From contig JBCBGC010000003.1 in assembly GCA_038527215.1 (NCBI GenBank), forward strand, positions 85,063-149,062: a stretch of 64,000 nt of DNA, given 5' to 3'. Position 1 is the stretch's first letter. Each line of letters opens with the position of its first letter. The position numbers and the translations under genes are program-made. Source of the stretch: JAWPMV01 sp038527215. GTDB lineage: Bacteria; Bacteroidota; Bacteroidia; J057. The notes beneath the pieces were generated by a model that saw only the letters and a list, made by a program, of their open reading frames with translations, was not told the origin of the DNA and ran no database searches. Positions 25,804-34,727 of this stretch are shown piece after piece.

Positions 25804-27066
25804 TTAGGCTTTTATTCCCACGAGCGCATGCCGTTCCAGTACTTCTTCCAGGCTGTTTACTTCCTGGAAAAAATCCAGCAAGCGAAACAGGACCCGCTCT
25901 ACAATCGCGTCCGGGCAGGACGCGCCACTGGTTAGCAGAATATTGAGGTGTTTTTTCTGAGGCAGAAAATGCGTGATCACTTCCTCTTGCTGGGCCTCGA
26001 AGTCAAAGTGGAGGATTTGCTCAGAGGAGAGAATATCTTTTTCTGAAGCGATGAAATAGGTAGGTAGCTTTTGTTGGCAGAGTTCAACCAGGTGAGAGGT
26101 GTTGGAACTATTTCTACCGCCGATGACGATGGCTACATCTGCGGGCTCTTCCAACAAGCGCAGGGTTGCTCCCTGATTATTTTTGGTAGCATAGCAGAGG
26201 GTGTCCCGGGTATTGGCTACCCGATAATCTGCTTCTTCCAAACCGTATCGGGCAATCATTACCTTCTTAAAGTAAGCGGAAATAGATGCCGTTTCTGTGG
26301 CCAGCATGGTGGTTTGATTAACCACGGCCAGCCGTTCCAGGTCTTTCTCAGGATCAAAATTCGGACTGGCCTTTTCCCGGAAATAGCGATCAAAATCTTC
26401 CATCGGGCGCTTGCCCAGGATGATTTCTCCCAGAATCTGGGCCTCCTTCATATTTTTCACCACCACCGTAGGCCCATGCTCTTCACTGTGCGAGCGAGTA
26501 GCCTGGGTTTCTTCATGCTTATATTTCCCGTGAATAATGATGGAGTAGCCCTGGTTGCCCAATTCGCGGGCGCGGAACCATACATTTTCTACAAAACGAC
26601 AGGTAGCATCCCATTTTTGCAACTTCACCCCCTTATCTTCCAGCAGGTGCTTGTCTTCCTGGGTCGCGCCAAACGCAGGGGTGATCACAATGTCCCGGGC
26701 CCGGATTTCTGACCAGGGAATCAATTGCTCGCCTTTAGCTGTCTTGATAAACCGCAGTCCCCGATCCATTAAATCCGCATTCACAAAAGAGTTGTGAATG
26801 AGTTCGGAAATCATGTACACATTCCGGTCAGGATGCAGGGCCAGGGTCTCATAGGCTACTTCAATGGCGTTTTCGACGCCTTTACAAAAGCCAAAATGTC
26901 GGGCAATCCGGAAAGTAACCGGCCCAAAATCAAGGGTAAAGGGAGAAAGCCGATCCGCAGGCGGACGCTGTGCTTTGAGACGAGAAAGCAGGCTATTCCG
27001 GTAAAGTGCCGAATACTTACCTAGCTCGTATTGCTTCTTAAAGTTCCTCGATTGATACTTTGGCAT
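25804..27066 (-). CDS. ispH: 4-hydroxy-3-methylbut-2-enyl diphosphate reductase
   Basis: Last enzyme of the MEP isoprenoid pathway: reductive dehydroxylation of HMBPP to IPP and DMAPP with a 4Fe-4S cluster. The three cluster cysteines are visible in FGFCKGVENA, DATCRFVENVW and GASCPDAIVER; the conserved substrate-binding segment HGKYKHEETQATRSHS is present. At 420 residues it is about 100 longer than E. coli IspH; the extra length is at the N-terminus (KKQYELGKYSALYRNSLLSRL) and in the middle, as in other Bacteroidota and plant/cyanobacterial-type enzymes. A start at 27066 (MPKYQSRNFKKQYELG) agrees with that long form. No other MEP gene is adjacent. Confidence 0.95.
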   Translation of the reverse strand: MPKYQSRNFKKQYELGKYSALYRNSLLSRLKAQRPPADRLSPFTLDFGPVTFRIARHFGFCKGVENAIEVAYETLALHPDRNVYMISELIHNSFVNADLMDRGLRFIKTAKGEQLIPWSEIRARDIVITPAFGATQEDKHLLEDKGVKLQKWDATCRFVENVWFRARELGNQGYSIIIHGKYKHEETQATRSHSEEHGPTVVVKNMKEAQILGEIILGKRPMEDFDRYFREKASPNFDPEKDLERLAVVNQTTMLATETASISAYFKKVMIARYGLEEADYRVANTRDTLCYATKNNQGATLRLLEEPADVAIVIGGRNSSNTSHLVELCQQKLPTYFIASEKDILSSEQILHFDFEAQQEEVITHFLPQKKHLNILLTSGASCPDAIVERVLFRLLDFFQEVNSLEEVLERHALVGIKA

Positions 27067-27275
27067 ACCCAGGTTCCTTTATGATCCTAATAATCGCATA
27101 ACTGAGGGAAGCAAAACTTGTTTAGGTATAGAAAAAATCATATTTAACTACCTTTTCAGCCTACCTCAGAGATTTTGGGACATTATGAAAGCTCAAAATC
27201 TTTTCTATCTTGAACCATTGAGAAGGGGGAAAAATCTTACGTCCCTCCCATCACTATCAGGCAGATAAACGGCTT

Positions 27276-28439
27276 ATGGCGGCTACTCCTACTGTATCCG
27301 AACAATTTACCCGTACCACCCTGGCCCATATCCACGAATACATTTCGGGGCAGGGCTTCTTTTACGCCAAGCAGGACATTGCCAATTTTTTCCTGGCCCT
27401 CAAAACCAAACCATTTGTTATTCTGAGTGGGATTTCCGGCAGCGGCAAGACTCAACTGGTTCGGCAATTTGCGGCGGCCCTTGGGTACGCCGATCATTGT
27501 ACCCTGATCCCGGTAGGCGCGGACTGGACAGACAGTACCGATTTATTAGGCTATCAGGATTTACAGGGAAATTTTCGCACCCGGCCCTTACTGGACACCA
27601 TTCTGGCCGCCTATGCTCAGCCCGAGGCCCCATTTTTTGCCATCCTGGACGAAATGAACCTGGCCCGGGTGGAATACTTTATGGGCGATCTGCTCAGCGT
27701 GATGGAAACCCGTTGCCTGACTGACCAGCGCATTCATACAGACGCGCTGCTGGGACCGAGTCATCTGGGCGAGCAGGGACAAGCGGAACTGGGGCATTCC
27801 TCTATTGGCCTGCCCGATAACCTCTACCTGATTGGCACCATCAATGTGGATGAAAGTACGCATCCGCTCAGCCGAAAGGTCTTAGATAGAGCCAACGTCA
27901 TCGAAATGAGCCAGGTCCGCCTAGACTGGCCCAGCCACGAAGAAGAAATTCCTCCTGCGCAAGGGATTACCAATGCCTTTCTGCGGGCCTCTTATGTGCA
28001 CCTGAAAGATGTTCCTTTAACCTATCGCAAGCGGGTGGATCATGCACTGCTGTTGTTGCAGAAAATCAATGCCCGCCTGCAGGAAGCTGATTTGGCCATC
28101 GGATATCGGGTAAGGGATGAATTCATTTTTTACCTACTGGCCCGGCACGAAATCCGGGAGCTGATCTCTACCGAGGAGGCCCTGGATTTTCAACTTATGC
28201 AAAAAATTCTTCCCCGCATCCAGGGGAGCACCCGAAGGATTCGGCTTTTGTTAGATCACATCCTGAAGGAATTGTATCCCACGGCGCTTTCTTCGGGTGA
28301 TTTGCTGGCCGCAGAGGAGTGGGAGGAATTGTTTAGATCCATCCCTTCCCCCGCTCCTACCTTTCCCAAAAGCGTAACCAAACTCCTGATGATGATCCGA
28401 CGCTACGAGGAGGATGGCTACACTTCTTTCTGGTTATAA
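27276..28439 (+). CDS. McrB-like AAA+ motor (GTP/ATPase) of a two-gene restriction system
   Basis: 387-residue AAA+ ATPase of the McrB branch. Walker A GISGSGKTQL is near residue 50, Walker B is FFAILDEMNLARVEYFMGD near 125-140, and the sensor/Arg region is LIGTINVDEST...LDRANVIE. Only about 45 residues precede the ATPase core, so the N-terminal DNA-recognition domain that normally precedes the McrB motor (DUF3578, EVE, SRA or similar) is missing. The protein would form the hexameric motor that powers translocation for the nuclease encoded 12 bases downstream. Defence against modified or foreign DNA is the expected role from the family; nucleotide preference (GTP for true McrB) cannot be settled by eye. 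Confidence 0.88.
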   Translation: MAATPTVSEQFTRTTLAHIHEYISGQGFFYAKQDIANFFLALKTKPFVILSGISGSGKTQLVRQFAAALGYADHCTLIPVGADWTDSTDLLGYQDLQGNFRTRPLLDTILAAYAQPEAPFFAILDEMNLARVEYFMGDLLSVMETRCLTDQRIHTDALLGPSHLGEQGQAELGHSSIGLPDNLYLIGTINVDESTHPLSRKVLDRANVIEMSQVRLDWPSHEEEIPPAQGITNAFLRASYVHLKDVPLTYRKRVDHALLLLQKINARLQEADLAIGYRVRDEFIFYLLARHEIRELISTEEALDFQLMQKILPRIQGSTRRIRLLLDHILKELYPTALSSGDLLAAEEWEELFRSIPSPAPTFPKSVTKLLMMIRRYEEDGYTSFWL

Positions 28440-28451
28440 ATCCTACAGGTT

Positions 28452-30818
28452 GTGGCTGATGCTGTGTTGACATTTACCCACCCGGAGATTGGTGCCTTAA
28501 ATCTGCACCTGTCCGCCCCCTTTCCGGACCAAAGGCAGGAAGATAGGCGGCAGAAAGTGGGCTTTGGCTGGACGCCGGCCGTACCGGAGCATGAACTTCC
28601 TTGCCTTCAGAGCTGGACCCAGATCGATCTTCATTTGGATCTGGGTAAAAGGCACCGTCCGATCCAGGGGCCGGTTTTTGTCCAACTTCATCAACACAGC
28701 CTCCCTTTACGCCCCCTCGATGAAGCCCGCACCCAATGGATGGGCAGGCTTAATTTGCAAGGGCAGATAGGATATACCGAGCTTTTTATAGGAGAAGAGG
28801 GGCAAGGCGCTTTTTTCCGATGGGAAACCGAAATCGTACCGGCCAATCTTCCTTACCAAAGGGACTTCCATCAAATGCAAGAGGATATCTCGCGCATCCA
28901 TTTTCGGCTTTTACAGGGGAAATCGGACAAAAGTTTCGGATGGTTAGGGCCAGCCCCTTCCACTTCAGGGGATCTTCAGGATTGGTACCAGCAGCTTAAC
29001 CATCTGCTCCCTAAGCTGAGAAAACAGCTAAGGGCCCTGTCGCGGGAAGCGCCTCAGGCTCCCATTCAGCGGGAAATCCAACAGGCTCCGCTCCGCAAGC
29101 AGGCGATCCGCCCAAAAGTCCTGAGGAAAATTCGCCAGAAGCCCCATTGGATAAGTCGCAGTGCACAGGAAGGCATTCCGCTGGGAGAAGGTCGGTTCGC
29201 GCGAAAATGGCAAGCCTCTACTCGACATTCTGCCACCAGGCAGCAGGCGCATCAGTGGGTAGCCTGGTCCCTTAAAGAGATTTGCCGAAAGCTACGCTTG
29301 GTTCAGCACCAGTGGCCTACCCATCGCCAGGAAGAAAAACTGGCATTCCAACGGCTTTGGGGATTTTTCCAGGAAATGACCCGCCATCCGGCATTCCATA
29401 TTCAGCCTGGAAGTCCCCAGAGGCTTATCGCCCCTGATCGGCTCCCCAGCCAGGCCTACAGGACTTACTGGCAGCTTTTTCAGCAGTGTGAACAGGCCTT
29501 ACGATGGGGCAGTCAGCCCTATCTGATGGCGGATTATAAAGATATGTCGAGGCTGTATGAGTATTGGTGCTGGGTACGCTTAGTGGAAGAAATCAGTGCG
29601 CTGGAAGGGATGGAGTTAATCGAACAAGCTGATTTCCTCTCTCCTGCTACTGATGAAGGACACCCTCTTGCTCGCGGCGCTGCTGGGGCCTTTGTCTGGC
29701 AACACCAAGGCAGTGGGGCAATCTGGAGACTGGCCTACCAACAGCGTTTTGGGAGAGAAGCCCATAGCACCTTTACCCAGATTCCCGACCTAAGCCTGGA
29801 TATTGAATCTCCTTTATTTCCCCAAAGCTTCCGCTATTTCTTTGATGCGAAGTACCGGGTCGTAAAGGACCGAAGTCCGGCAGGATGGGCCCCTCCAGCC
29901 GAAGCCATGGCCCAATTGCATCGCTATCGGGACGCTATTCTTCCCGAAAAAACCCGCTATTTGACTTATACCGGGGCCCACAAGAGCATGGGCGGATTGG
30001 TATTCTTCCCTTTCTCCGGACCTGAAGAAAGCTTTCGGCAGCATCCTTTTTTTCGGAGCATCCAAGAAACCCACATCGGGGCCCTTCCCATGTATCCAGG
30101 GGAAAAGTCAGGAAGTCTGCTGCGGGCATGGCTTCAGGAAAAACTGGACCGGCCGGCTACCGCGCTTTTCGAAGAAGCGATTACCTATGATCGCAAGGGA
30201 CAGGAAAAATTGATCGCCGCAAGTGAAAAAAGGCTCTACCTCCTGCCGTTCTTTGCAGACCTTTCTGCCGCGGAGCAAATGCAAATGGCCCGGCGGCTGT
30301 CCAGTTTCCTCCTTCCTCTGGAAGAAGCAGCTCAGCTTTCTCCAGAAGATTATGTAGGCTTATTCGAACCGCAAAGTGGCTATCTGTGGGGATATGGAAA
30401 GCTGCGTAAGCTCCGGCCGGTGGAAAGCGAGATATGGGACCGATTGGAGTTGCCTGGACCTCAGCGGTCGGGAGATTATTTATTGGTACAATGGGAAGCA
30501 TGGCAGGAGATAGACCAAAGCATGGAGGTGCTGAAGGACAAAGCCTTTATGTGTGTGAACCACATGGGTTGGGAGGCGCATCTGGCCGGAGGGCCCGTAG
30601 CCAGAATTTGGTTTCATGGCTATGCCTGGCTGAGGTTCTGGGAGGAAATTTTACCGCATGCAGCGCAGCATGAGCCTTACTTACGGAATCAGCAGTGGGC
30701 GCTTGCCTTTCGCCTGAAGGAGCAGGATTATGAAATTTGGGAAGAAGAGGGGAGGCTTTGGGTAAAAGGGCAGGATCAGGCCATCCCCTGGAAACCAGGG
30801 CAAGCCCTTATATCTTGA
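28452..30818 (+). CDS. McrC-like DUF2357/PD-(D/E)XK nuclease with C-terminal extension
   Basis: 788-residue partner of the McrB-like motor. It starts with GTG, 12 bases after the motor's stop, so translation is probably coupled. The N-terminal half (about 1-300) fits the DUF2357-type region of McrC-like proteins; a basic, Gln-rich linker follows (REIQQAPLRKQAIRPK). The nuclease core lies at about 360-560: YKDMSRLYEYWCWVRLVEEI helix, then catalytic elements IPDLSLDIE and FFDAKYRVV, giving the D...DxK signature of PD-(D/E)XK nucleases. About 200 further residues form a separate, aromatic-rich domain (GLFEPQSGYLWGYGKL, LLVQWEAWQEI, AWLRFWEEI) that I cannot assign. It might be a PUA/EVE-like DNA reader replacing the one absent from the motor. 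The 3' end overlaps the convergent response-regulator gene by 11 bases. Confidence 0.8.
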   Translation: MADAVLTFTHPEIGALNLHLSAPFPDQRQEDRRQKVGFGWTPAVPEHELPCLQSWTQIDLHLDLGKRHRPIQGPVFVQLHQHSLPLRPLDEARTQWMGRLNLQGQIGYTELFIGEEGQGAFFRWETEIVPANLPYQRDFHQMQEDISRIHFRLLQGKSDKSFGWLGPAPSTSGDLQDWYQQLNHLLPKLRKQLRALSREAPQAPIQREIQQAPLRKQAIRPKVLRKIRQKPHWISRSAQEGIPLGEGRFARKWQASTRHSATRQQAHQWVAWSLKEICRKLRLVQHQWPTHRQEEKLAFQRLWGFFQEMTRHPAFHIQPGSPQRLIAPDRLPSQAYRTYWQLFQQCEQALRWGSQPYLMADYKDMSRLYEYWCWVRLVEEISALEGMELIEQADFLSPATDEGHPLARGAAGAFVWQHQGSGAIWRLAYQQRFGREAHSTFTQIPDLSLDIESPLFPQSFRYFFDAKYRVVKDRSPAGWAPPAEAMAQLHRYRDAILPEKTRYLTYTGAHKSMGGLVFFPFSGPEESFRQHPFFRSIQETHIGALPMYPGEKSGSLLRAWLQEKLDRPATALFEEAITYDRKGQEKLIAASEKRLYLLPFFADLSAAEQMQMARRLSSFLLPLEEAAQLSPEDYVGLFEPQSGYLWGYGKLRKLRPVESEIWDRLELPGPQRSGDYLLVQWEAWQEIDQSMEVLKDKAFMCVNHMGWEAHLAGGPVARIWFHGYAWLRFWEEILPHAAQHEPYLRNQQWALAFRLKEQDYEIWEEEGRLWVKGQDQAIPWKPGQALIS

Positions 30819-31461
30819 ATTTTTCTGTATCTACCAGGTCTCTCAAGATCGCTTCCCGTACCAGGCCGGCCGTATTTTTCACTTCAAACTTCTGCCGGAG
30901 GTTTCGGCGGTGAGTTTCTACGCCCGCTTCGCCTATGCTGAGGGCTTCCCCAATTTCTGAAGTGCTGTATTCTTCCACCAGCAACTGCAGGACTTCCTGC
31001 TCCCTGCGGGTGACTTTTACTTTGGGTTTGCTACTATGGGCATTGACGTGATCCATGTGCCGCTTCATCACCTCCACGCTGTAATAGGTTTCACCTTTTT
31101 GGATAGCGTGCAGGGCTTTGACCAGTTCGCGGGCCGCGGTGTCTTTGAGCATATAACCGGCAATCTTTTGCCGTAACATGCGGGCGATATAGCTTCCCTG
31201 GTTAGAGGCGGTCAGGATGAGGACTTTCACCATGGGGTAGTCATCATTGATGAGTTCCGCTGCAGAAAGCCCATCCATTTCTTCCCCTTTAAACCGGATA
31301 TCCATCAGGACAATATCCACCTGAAGGCTGTTGAGGAGTTCCAGGGCTTTGGTAGCGGTATTGGCAATGCCTACAACCTCTATGTCACGCTCGTCTTCGA
31401 GCAGGGTACGTAAGGCATCAACAAAGAGTTTGTGATCATCAGCAATGAGAACGCGGATCAT
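30808..31461 (-). CDS. NarL/LuxR-family response regulator
   Basis: 217-residue transcription factor. The receiver domain spans residues 1-120, with acidic pair IADDHK, phospho-Asp D54 (VLMDIRFKG) and the Lys in GYMLKDTA. The LuxR-type HTH (about 147-205) shows LTRREQEVLQLL-like VTRREQEVLQLLVEEYSTSEIGEAL and VETHRRNLRQKF. It is almost certainly phosphorylated by the TPR histidine kinase encoded 142 bases upstream (start 33610). A second regulator of the same type lies at 40264. The 3' end overlaps the McrC-like gene by 11 bases in convergent orientation. Confidence 0.93.
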   Translation of the reverse strand: MIRVLIADDHKLFVDALRTLLEDERDIEVVGIANTATKALELLNSLQVDIVLMDIRFKGEEMDGLSAAELINDDYPMVKVLILTASNQGSYIARMLRQKIAGYMLKDTAARELVKALHAIQKGETYYSVEVMKRHMDHVNAHSSKPKVKVTRREQEVLQLLVEEYSTSEIGEALSIGEAGVETHRRNLRQKFEVKNTAGLVREAILRDLVDTEKFKI

Positions 31462-31603
31462 GTGGTTAGGGATTCTGCAGGTACAAGAAAGCTAGTCAAG
31501 CCGGAGGCTTTCGCATGCCGGATTTTCAGGGAAAGTAGTGTGCAGCAGTTTGTATTAGTTCCTAAAATTAGGGATTTCCAGCCCCAGAGACAATTTTCAC
31601 TCC

Positions 31604-33610
31604 TTAGACTAAGGGAACCTGGACCCGGGTCATGGTTCCTGCTCCTGGGGCGGTTTTCACCATCAGGCTTCCTCCAAACTTCTCCGCGCGCGCTTTGAGA
31701 CTGGCCAGTCCCAATCCACTGCTTGCCTGCTCAGGATCATAAGTAAAGCCCACGCCGTCATCCTCGACTTGCATATGCACCCGATCTCCCAGACGGTTGA
31801 GGGTAATCTTTACTTCCGAAGCCTGGGCGTGTTTGACGATGTTCTGAAACAGCTCTTGTACCATCCGGTACAAGTTGATTTCGATATTGCGGTCTATACG
31901 GTCCCCTTCAGCCAGTCCGGTTACATCCAGCTGGACCTGAAAAGGAGCATCATGGGTGAAAATACTGGTGAGTTCTTCCAAGGCCGGCACCAGGCCCCCA
32001 TCTCTCAAGGTTTTTCCCGCCAGGTCATGAGAAATACGACGCATTTCCTGGGTCGCCACGTCGATCAGATGTTCCGTTTTATCATAAGCCGGTTCATCCT
32101 GCCCGTTGAGTTTCTTTTGCAGGGTAATCAGCGAAATCTTGGCCGCAGCCAGGGTACCGCCCAGGCTGTCGTGCAGTTCACTGGAAATGCGCTCTCGTTC
32201 AATCTCCTGCCCTTCGAGCATGGCATTGAGGGATTCTACCTCATGGTCATGCAGTAAGTCCAGAATGATTTGTTGGTTGGCCAGTTGCTTATGCTCTATT
32301 TCAACCTGCAAGGCTTTGCGCTTTTGCTGATTGGTGCGCAGCCCGAGGAAAAAGAGGATGGCCAAAAGGATGGCCGCCGCTAACCCACTCCACAGCAAAA
32401 GATTGGTGAACTTTTCCTGGGCGAGTATTTTCTCCTGGGTGAGGAATTCTTTTTCGGATAAAAAGCGCTCAAACTCCAGCTCGAAGCCGGCCAGCAAACG
32501 AATGGTTTCATCGCTTAACAAGGCTTCGTGCAAGGTGACGAACTTGCGGTGATAGCTGAGGGCCTGTTGGCTATTGCCCAGCCCTTCATAAATATCCGAG
32601 AGGTTACGGTAGAGTTCCACTTCCACCTCAGGGATGTCATTTTCAGCTACCACGGCTTCTACCTGCGTGGCATATTCCAGGGCTTCTCCAAAGCGACCCT
32701 GAGCACAGCGGTTCATGGATAGGTTGTTCAGAACCTCCATTTGAGCCAGGGTTCGGTCATTGCGAAGCTGCAGTTCATAGGCCCGATCAAATTGACCATG
32801 GGCCTCTTCATATTTCTTCTGGCGAAACAGCGCAATGCCCAGATTATTGTACACATTGCCCATTTCTTGCTCCACATTCGCATTTTGCGGTTGGATCGCC
32901 TGAATGTCTTTCACTATCCCCTGGTAGAGTTCTTCGGCCTGGGCAAATTTCTCCATTTTCTCCAGAGCCACCCCTTTGTTCATGAGCACCTCCCTGGCAG
33001 CATCCTTCAATTGCAGGCTGTCATAGATACTCATACTTTTTTCAAAAGCAGTCAGGGCCTGCTCGTAATCTTTGGCAGAGAAATAGGTGTTCCCCAGGTT
33101 GTTCCATACCCGGGCCTCACGTTTGCGATCCCGCTCGGGTAAGCCTCTGAGGATTTTGAGGCTTTGGAGATAGCAATTGGCCGCCTGAGAATAGTTGCCC
33201 ATGCGGCGGTAAATGACCCCCTGGTTCATGATCACCCCGGCATAGCTGGGGATATCACCAGCGCGCTGGTAGAGGCTGGCGGATTTATAGAAGGCTTTCA
33301 GGGCTTCGTCATAGAGGCCCTCACGATAATAGATGAGTCCCAGACGCTTATGAGCCTGGGCTTCTTTATCAGGTAAATTGTTGGCACGGGCCAGTTCGGC
33401 CGCTTTGCTGGCACTGTCTAGAGCTCGGTTGGGTTCGGAGGCGGTGATTTCTTTCGCCACGGTATTCAACTGATCTAAATATTGAGCGATGTCTTGCGGA
33501 TCGCTTTGGACACGTATGAATTGCTCAGGGTGTAAGCTGGATTGGGCTAAACCCAATCTACCAAGAGCAAAGAGAATTAACAAAAATATGCCAGTGCTTT
33601 TCCTTAACAT
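31604..33610 (-). CDS. TPR-containing membrane histidine kinase (HisKA_3 type)
   Basis: Sensor kinase whose sensory part is a row of tetratricopeptide repeats. The ATG at 33610 is chosen because it starts a clean signal peptide (LRKSTGIFLLILFALGRLGLAQ); 33625 adds five residues. About 7-8 TPRs cover residues 35-380 (for example AHKRLGLIYYREGLYDEALKAF and RVWNNLGNTYFSAKDYEQALTAF). A membrane segment lies near 410-430 (LLLWSGLAAAILLAILFFLGL), followed by a coiled coil. The NarX/DesK-type HisKA_3 domain has His in ERISSELHDSLGGTLAA, and the HATPase has VEDDGVGFTY and GLGLASLKARA. The TPR part should face the periplasm. It is the middle gene of a probable operon: a 131-residue unknown protein upstream, then this kinase, then the LuxR regulator. 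Confidence 0.92.
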   Translation of the reverse strand: MLRKSTGIFLLILFALGRLGLAQSSLHPEQFIRVQSDPQDIAQYLDQLNTVAKEITASEPNRALDSASKAAELARANNLPDKEAQAHKRLGLIYYREGLYDEALKAFYKSASLYQRAGDIPSYAGVIMNQGVIYRRMGNYSQAANCYLQSLKILRGLPERDRKREARVWNNLGNTYFSAKDYEQALTAFEKSMSIYDSLQLKDAAREVLMNKGVALEKMEKFAQAEELYQGIVKDIQAIQPQNANVEQEMGNVYNNLGIALFRQKKYEEAHGQFDRAYELQLRNDRTLAQMEVLNNLSMNRCAQGRFGEALEYATQVEAVVAENDIPEVEVELYRNLSDIYEGLGNSQQALSYHRKFVTLHEALLSDETIRLLAGFELEFERFLSEKEFLTQEKILAQEKFTNLLLWSGLAAAILLAILFFLGLRTNQQKRKALQVEIEHKQLANQQIILDLLHDHEVESLNAMLEGQEIERERISSELHDSLGGTLAAAKISLITLQKKLNGQDEPAYDKTEHLIDVATQEMRRISHDLAGKTLRDGGLVPALEELTSIFTHDAPFQVQLDVTGLAEGDRIDRNIEINLYRMVQELFQNIVKHAQASEVKITLNRLGDRVHMQVEDDGVGFTYDPEQASSGLGLASLKARAEKFGGSLMVKTAPGAGTMTRVQVPLV

Positions 33611-33642
33611 AGTATTCGGATACAACCCACTGGTATAGTGGA

Positions 33643-34038
33643 TTAATCTTCATCCATCTGGTCGTTGGTACTGTTGGTACCAGTTCCTCCACCGAGGGAG
33701 CGGGTGCGCGTCGCGGCAGCTTTCATGCTCATGTCAGCTGCTGGTTGCAAGACCCGGGCTTCGGCCATGGGAACTGGATTGCCCAGTTCGACCACCTGGA
33801 TTTTTGCTTTTTTAGCTTGTTTTTCACGGAGTGCTATGTTCAACTGGAAAGGGGAAGCAGTGCCTTCCGCTGCCGAGCTCACATGGATTTCGATGATCCG
33901 CTTGCCCGATAGGTTGTTCGCTTTCCGTTTGCGTTTTATATAGACGCCCTTTACCACAAAGGGGCGATCAGAATTCAAGGTGATGTCTAAAGAGCTACTG
34001 GTTTCGTTCCAGACGGCTTGAGGTTGATATGTGGTCAT
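33643..34038 (-). CDS. Small unknown protein upstream of TPR kinase
   Basis: I do not recognise this 131-residue protein. There is no signal peptide or membrane segment. The N-terminal about 85 residues alternate hydrophobic and polar residues as in a beta sandwich (SLDITLNSDRPFVVKGVYIKRKR, IIEIHVSSAAEG, FQLNIALREKQAKKAKIQVVEL). The C-terminal about 35 residues are low-complexity (RTRSLGGGTGTNSTNDQMDED) and probably disordered. The stop lies 32 bases before the kinase ATG at 33610, so the two are probably co-transcribed. A perfect 16-base palindrome lies 102 bases upstream of its start. It may be a ligand, an adaptor or an unrelated passenger of the two-component system; sequence alone does not decide. 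Confidence 0.7.
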   Translation of the reverse strand: MTTYQPQAVWNETSSSLDITLNSDRPFVVKGVYIKRKRKANNLSGKRIIEIHVSSAAEGTASPFQLNIALREKQAKKAKIQVVELGNPVPMAEARVLQPAADMSMKAAATRTRSLGGGTGTNSTNDQMDED

Positions 34039-34727
34039 AGCTTCTTAGGTTTTTAAGAGGCGATTAGCTTCATTTTTTTCAAAAAGGCGAATTAGGGGGA
34101 AATTACCTAATAAAGCCTCCTTCTCTATTACGAAAAAACCATACCAATTGGTATGAAGACCTACCCAAAACCCAAATCCCGAAAATTGGCTAAAAGGAGA
34201 GTAACTGACGTTGCCCTCCTTTTTCCAAATCAAAGGTTATGAAGAATGCTGTCTGTGTAAAGAACGAGTTATCGAAAGGGCCCACAAGGGCTGCACGATT
34301 TTCAAAAAAAAGCAGACGAAAGTATTGTCTTTTAGGAACGCCACATTTCGCCTGCATAACACTGAGGGCCTGGGCCAAACAATGTTTGGCTTACAGTATC
34401 CTCTCAGTCCTCCCTGTTCAGATCGTTAAAACTACTGCGTTTGTTTTTTACTGTGTTTGTTTGCTTAGGCAACACTTCAAAGGTGCAGCTTATCCCAGCG
34501 GGAATTAATACGGGTAAACAAGGTTTTTGATCTACAGGTTTTCCAGTAGAAAAAACCCGAAATCTATGAGAAAAAGGAGGATCAGGGAATCAGGTGGGTT
34601 TCGGAAACAGCCGGGAGGGTATAAGGGTTAAGAAAAAAGAGAAATTGCCGGTCTGGTTTTTGAAGAAAATGTAGAACTTGCGCCCGAGTTTTTTTCCTCC
34701 AATATCTACCTCTATACGCACGCAAAA
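34039..34727. other. Gene-free spacer between unknown protein and pfkA
   Basis: 689 bases with no convincing gene. Short frames here lack signals, family resemblance and conserved context. It holds the palindrome at 34140-34155, A/T-rich tracts near 34540-34690 and presumably the promoters of both flanking divergent genes; no clean TAnnTTTG pair was found. Confidence 0.6.
34140..34155. promoter_or_regulatory. Perfect 16-bp palindrome, candidate operator
   Basis: CATACCAATTGGTATG is perfectly self-complementary with no spacer. It lies 102 bases upstream of the start of the 131-residue gene that heads the TPR kinase/LuxR regulator operon. It looks like a site for a dimeric regulator, possibly the LuxR-type regulator itself (autoregulation). 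Confidence 0.55.

Noticed and set aside
34211..34508. Overlapping short + strand frames in the pfkA upstream spacer
   Set aside because: They lack signals, composition or conserved motifs of real proteins and compete with each other in different frames.
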